A stretch of DNA of 64,000 nucleotides from Limisphaerales bacterium. Lineage in GTDB: Bacteria; Verrucomicrobiota; Verrucomicrobiia; Limisphaerales; UBA1100. The notes beneath the pieces are model-generated. The model saw only the letters and a program-made list of their open reading frames with translations, was not told the origin of the DNA and ran no database searches. A program made the translations under genes and the position numbers. The DNA lies in NCBI GenBank assembly GCA_014382585.1, contig JACNJL010000038.1, positions 83,726-147,725 on the forward strand, in the 5' to 3' direction. The stretch's first letter is position 1, and every line of letters starts with the position of its first letter. Of the stretch, positions 60,921 through 64,000 are shown in pieces.

Positions 60921-62323
60921 TTTAAACGTCTTTGGAGCCAGCTGGAATACTCGGGCCGCTTGATCCATTCGGGGAAGAACGGTTTGTAGGCATCGACGGT
61001 GTTCCAGAAAATACGCGGTGGTTGAGGGCCGACTTTGCCTTCGGGATAATCCTTGCCCGCCACACTGTCGGCGATGGACGTGCGCGCGGCCTCCAACTGT
61101 TGGCGCAGGCGCGCGACTGTTTTCGGTTCGGCGTCGACCAAATTCGTTTCCTCCGCGTGATCCTTGGCGAGATTGTAGAGCTCGTAGCGCGGGCCGTTTT
61201 TGCCCGGCAACGAGAGCAGCTTGTAATCATTATCAATCACCACCACACGGTCGCGGCTCCGGAACGGCAGCGGCTTGGTGCGTGGGCCCGTTTCCTTGGC
61301 GAACAACGGCTGCAGGCTCAAGCCGTCCTGCGGCTGCAGCATCGCGGACTTCGGAAGATCGCATATCTCGGCAATGGTCGGGAAAATATCCACCGCCCCA
61401 GCCGGATGCTTGGTGATGCGCGCCTTGGCAATGCCAGCGGGCCATTCAATCACACACGGCACCCGCAGCCCGCCCTCGTACATGCTGCTCTTATAACCGC
61501 GCAGACCGCCGGTGGTGTCCGGCTCAAACCCCGGCAGGCCGCCGTTGTCGCTGGTGAACCATACCAGCGTGTCGTCTGCCACGCCGAGCTTGCGCAAGCC
61601 TTTCCGCAAGGCGCCGATGCTGCGGTCCATGGCCACCAATTCACCATAGTGATCCTGCGCCTTGGGTGTGAGCTGGGCAAACGGTCCCTTGTCCTCGGCG
61701 GATGCAATCCACGGACTATGCGGCGTGCCGTACCAGATCACCGTGAAGAATGGTTGCTTGGCTTGCACCTGTTCGCCAATGAACTTCAGCGCCTCATCCA
61801 CCACCACCTCGGACGAGTCGCCCTGATGTTCTTCAAACTTGCCCATTCGGCTCAGGAGCGGGTCGCGTTCGAAAAAGTTGGTCACCGAAAGCCACACATC
61901 AAAGCCCACCTTGCCGGGGCTGTGCGTATCATCTTTCAGGATCGGCACACCCGGTCCGCGCAAGCCGTTAAGGTGCCATTTCCCAAAATGACCGGTAGCA
62001 TACCCGGCACGTTGCAGGGCTCGCGCGAGCGTCTTTTCCTGACTGCGCAAGGCGAAGCCATGATCGAACACCCCCGTGCGATCGTGCGATCGGCCGGTGA
62101 GCACCGTTGCCCGTGTGGGCGAGCAAACCGGTCCACCGGCGTAAAAGCGATCAAACCGCAACCCGGCCGCGGCCATGGCATCCAGGTGCGGGGTCTTGAG
62201 CACGGGATGATTGTAATACCCCGTCTGCCCCCAGCCCTGATCATCGGCCATCACCAGAACCACATTGGGCACCGCCCCCGCCACCCAAGTCGCTAAGGTA
62301 AACTGCAGAAAAATGAATCGCAT
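60917..62323 (-). CDS. Exported sulfatase (S1), arylsulfatase A-like, CSPTR type
   Basis: 468 residues from MRFIFLQFTLATWVAGAVPN (signal peptide). VVLVMADDQGWGQTGYYNHP opens the metal site; Cys67 in CSPTRATVLTG is the formylglycine site. Other family stretches are QRAGYATGHFGKWHLNG, VIWYGTPHSPWIAS and VWFTSDNGGLPGFEPD. First gene of the operon sulfatase-sialidase-flavodoxin. An ATG at 62419 would add 32 residues without a signal and is less likely. Divergent from the 62402 gene. Confidence 0.93.
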   Translation of the reverse strand: MRFIFLQFTLATWVAGAVPNVVLVMADDQGWGQTGYYNHPVLKTPHLDAMAAAGLRFDRFYAGGPVCSPTRATVLTGRSHDRTGVFDHGFALRSQEKTLARALQRAGYATGHFGKWHLNGLRGPGVPILKDDTHSPGKVGFDVWLSVTNFFERDPLLSRMGKFEEHQGDSSEVVVDEALKFIGEQVQAKQPFFTVIWYGTPHSPWIASAEDKGPFAQLTPKAQDHYGELVAMDRSIGALRKGLRKLGVADDTLVWFTSDNGGLPGFEPDTTGGLRGYKSSMYEGGLRVPCVIEWPAGIAKARITKHPAGAVDIFPTIAEICDLPKSAMLQPQDGLSLQPLFAKETGPRTKPLPFRSRDRVVVIDNDYKLLSLPGKNGPRYELYNLAKDHAEETNLVDAEPKTVARLRQQLEAARTSIADSVAGKDYPEGKVGPQPPRIFWNTVDAYKPFFPEWIKRPEYSSWLQRRLK

Positions 62324-62401
62324 GGCCGGAGGATAGCGGATTTTTTCGGGAGAAACCAGTTCCACCTCGTCACTTGCTGCCAACGAAATCCGCTTGCCGC
62401 G

Positions 62402-64000
62402 ATGGCCCGCCCCCGCCACCCTTGGTCCGTGATCATTCGCACGTTTCTCCTGTTAAGCCTCGCCACCCTCGCCGTCGCCGCGCCGGCTAAGTGGCGGCAG
62501 AGCTTTGATGCGGGCTATTTTGATGCGCAGGGAAAATGGGCCGGCGGCTCGGAGATCATGCATCTCGCCGCCCACGCCGGGAGTCTGTACGCCGCCAATG
62601 GCTACTGGCTCGACGCGCGCTGGGTGATTCCGCCCGAGGGCCAGAAACAATCCGCGCAAGTGCTGCGGCTGGACAAGGCCGATGGCAAATGGCAGGTGGA
62701 TCTTGATCTCGGCCAGGCCAATGACCTTGGGCTGGAGTACATGAAGGGCAACATTCTGAAGTCCGTTTCCTTTTCCACCTCCGGCGAAGGCCGCGTGCTC
62801 AATGCGTCCAAGCACTTGCTGGTCATGGCGGCCGGGGCGAATTTTGAACGCGGCGGCGCGGTGTCCGTCTGGGTACGCGACGATGTCGCCGGCACATGGC
62901 ACCACACCCTTGTGCGACACGGCTCCAATGCCGGCGGCATCCGCTGGGTACCGCGCGATCTGCAAGTGTATCGCGACCGCGTGACGGGCGTGGACCGCAT
63001 CTTCCTGCTGCTCGGCAATCCCGGCATTATCAGTGGCGTGTACGATCCGCGCGAACCTTCGCGTATCCGCTGGGATCGGCACGTGGAATTTCCCTTTCTC
63101 ACCAAGGGCAGTTTCTTCACGCGCCCGCTGGGCATCGCCGAGGCCAATGACGCGCTGCACTTTTCCGAAGGGCCCTCCATCTTCCGCCGCATTGATGGCA
63201 AACGCCCGCGGTGGGAGGAGATTCTCAATCTGGCCGAAGATACGGACACTGATGTCGGCGGCATCCGCGGGTTGACCGCCATCCAAAACCCCAACGGCAA
63301 GGGTCAATCGCTGCTCTTCGTGTGGGCGCCGGGCGAACGCGCACAGAGTCAGGTGAAGCGGCTCGATCCCGACGGCAAGGGCGGCTACACGTTGCACGAC
63401 GAGGCCAATCTTGGCCAACTCATGAGCCGTCATCTCGGCGTGAAGGTTCCCTACACGCTTGGCGGCCATAACATGATGTACCCCGTCCCGCATCCCACCA
63501 CCGGCGAGCCCGTCCATATCATCGGCTTCTACGGCAGCATGGCGGGCAAACCGGAGCTCGCGTGGAAAGGTAGCCGGTTTTACGGCGGCGGCCTCTACGC
63601 CGTGCGCACCGCCGCGGGCAAGTATTCCGTGCACGAAGTCAACGGCCCGTACACCGCGGACAAGACGCTGCTTGTTTCGCCGCGCGCCTTTTGCCGGTCG
63701 CCGTTTGATCCGAAGGAAATCTTCATTGGCGGCCATGACTCGAGCAATAAAATCTCCGACAACCTTGCGTGGATTTTCCGCGCGCCCCTGTCTGTCGCCG
63801 TCGGCACCGAGGCCGGCAAATCCTCGCCCACCCTGCCCGACACCGCTCCGCGCATGCCCCGCGTGGATGCCGGGCCCGTGTACGAGCTGCGCATTTACGC
63901 TGCCGCTGAAGATCGGCTCGGCCACTTGATCAAGCGCTTCCGCGAACATACCGATCGCCTTTTCCGCAAACACAAGATGGAACCCGTCGCCTACTGGCTG
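62402..64000 (+). CDS. Exported large protein with C-terminal NIPSNAP domain, 3' end outside window
   Basis: 533 codons visible, open to the window edge. Signal peptide VIIRTFLLLSLATLAVAAPA. The first 480 residues look like repeated beta-strand modules (RIFLLLGNPGIISGVYDP, FSEGPSIFRRIDG, KPELAWKGSRFYGGGLYAVR), probably a beta-propeller. From residue 493 a NIPSNAP domain begins: VYELRIYAAAEDRLGHLIKR, then REHTDRLFRKHKMEPVAYW, very like the exported tandem NIPSNAP protein at 33462. GTG at 62429 is an alternative start. Function unknown. Confidence 0.82.
   Translation, partial: MARPRHPWSVIIRTFLLLSLATLAVAAPAKWRQSFDAGYFDAQGKWAGGSEIMHLAAHAGSLYAANGYWLDARWVIPPEGQKQSAQVLRLDKADGKWQVDLDLGQANDLGLEYMKGNILKSVSFSTSGEGRVLNASKHLLVMAAGANFERGGAVSVWVRDDVAGTWHHTLVRHGSNAGGIRWVPRDLQVYRDRVTGVDRIFLLLGNPGIISGVYDPREPSRIRWDRHVEFPFLTKGSFFTRPLGIAEANDALHFSEGPSIFRRIDGKRPRWEEILNLAEDTDTDVGGIRGLTAIQNPNGKGQSLLFVWAPGERAQSQVKRLDPDGKGGYTLHDEANLGQLMSRHLGVKVPYTLGGHNMMYPVPHPTTGEPVHIIGFYGSMAGKPELAWKGSRFYGGGLYAVRTAAGKYSVHEVNGPYTADKTLLVSPRAFCRSPFDPKEIFIGGHDSSNKISDNLAWIFRAPLSVAVGTEAGKSSPTLPDTAPRMPRVDAGPVYELRIYAAAEDRLGHLIKRFREHTDRLFRKHKMEPVAYWL

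Noticed and set aside
59859-60989. Plus-strand frame of 376 codons opposite the sialidase-like gene
   Set aside because: Shadow frame; the minus strand has Asp boxes and signal peptide.
60932-62296. Plus-strand frame of 454 codons opposite the CSPTR sulfatase
   Set aside because: Shadow frame: His/Arg-rich translation without motifs, while the opposite strand is a typical sulfatase.
62453-63973. Open frame of 506 codons on the minus strand opposite the NIPSNAP fusion gene
   Set aside because: No recognisable domain or signal peptide; the plus-strand frame carries a signal peptide and a clear NIPSNAP domain.

Overview
The window is a GC-rich bacterial chromosome segment, most likely from a member of the Verrucomicrobiota (Pedosphaerales/Limisphaerales type). 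The evidence is the combination of a DUF1549/DUF1553-DUF1501-WD40 gene set, several secreted S1 sulfatases, DUF1080 proteins, NIPSNAP and ThuA proteins, cytochrome/PHM-like proteins and secreted alpha/beta hydrolases, together with ordinary housekeeping genes. Lineage is inferred from gene content only. No rRNA gene, complete tRNA gene, CRISPR array or intact insertion sequence was seen.

Layout. 1-6.6 kb (minus): a complex I operon nuoA-B-C-D-I-H-J-K-L without nuoEFG, divergent from trpS. 7.7-18.4 kb: lipoproteins, a rhodanese, a CxxCH protein, a glycosidase-like lipoprotein, an esterase, a NifS-type cysteine desulfurase and the first two members of a local membrane-protein family. 18.4-20.9 kb: a GNAT acetyltransferase, asd and a low-complexity membrane protein. 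21.0-25.8 kb: an operon of a redoxin, a cytochrome/PHM-like/EF-hand protein and two more members of the membrane family. 25.9-34.2 kb: ThuA, the WD40/DUF1501/DUF1549 operon, an acyl-ACP desaturase and a NIPSNAP protein. 34.3-36.3 kb: an AT-richer block with a metzincin-like lipoprotein and a GYF_2 protein. 36.4-38.7 kb: two esterases behind a decayed M24 peptidase. 39-45.5 kb: a cold-shock protein, a probable selenoprotein, a DEAD-box helicase, a carbonic anhydrase and small enzymes. 45.7-50.3 kb: an FGE-like lipoprotein, a DapA-like aldolase, two DUF1080 proteins, a VOC protein and a VapBC-type pair. 50.5-54.4 kb: an ABC-F ATPase and an AT-rich pair of unknown genes. 54.5-64 kb: four sulfatases, one decayed sulfatase copy, a sialidase-like protein, a flavodoxin and a NIPSNAP fusion protein cut by the window edge.

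Main discovery candidate: on the minus strand at 39261-39656 a thioredoxin-like lipoprotein reads through two in-frame UGA codons. Both fall where I expect conserved cysteines in related thioredoxin-like proteins. The first is followed by a hairpin with a GGUC apical loop at a spacing suited to a bacterial SECIS element. The frame would be split into short pieces by ordinary gene calling.

Other notable structure: at least three families of intergenic palindromic repeats, some of which supply the stop codon of the adjacent gene; a paralogous membrane family present both as fused and as split genes; a VOC-DUF2442 chimera; and several gene remnants (M24 peptidase, DUF5615, sulfatase). The sulfatases, sialidase-like protein, esterases, DUF1080 proteins and glycosidase-like protein together suggest use of sulfated or acetylated polysaccharides.
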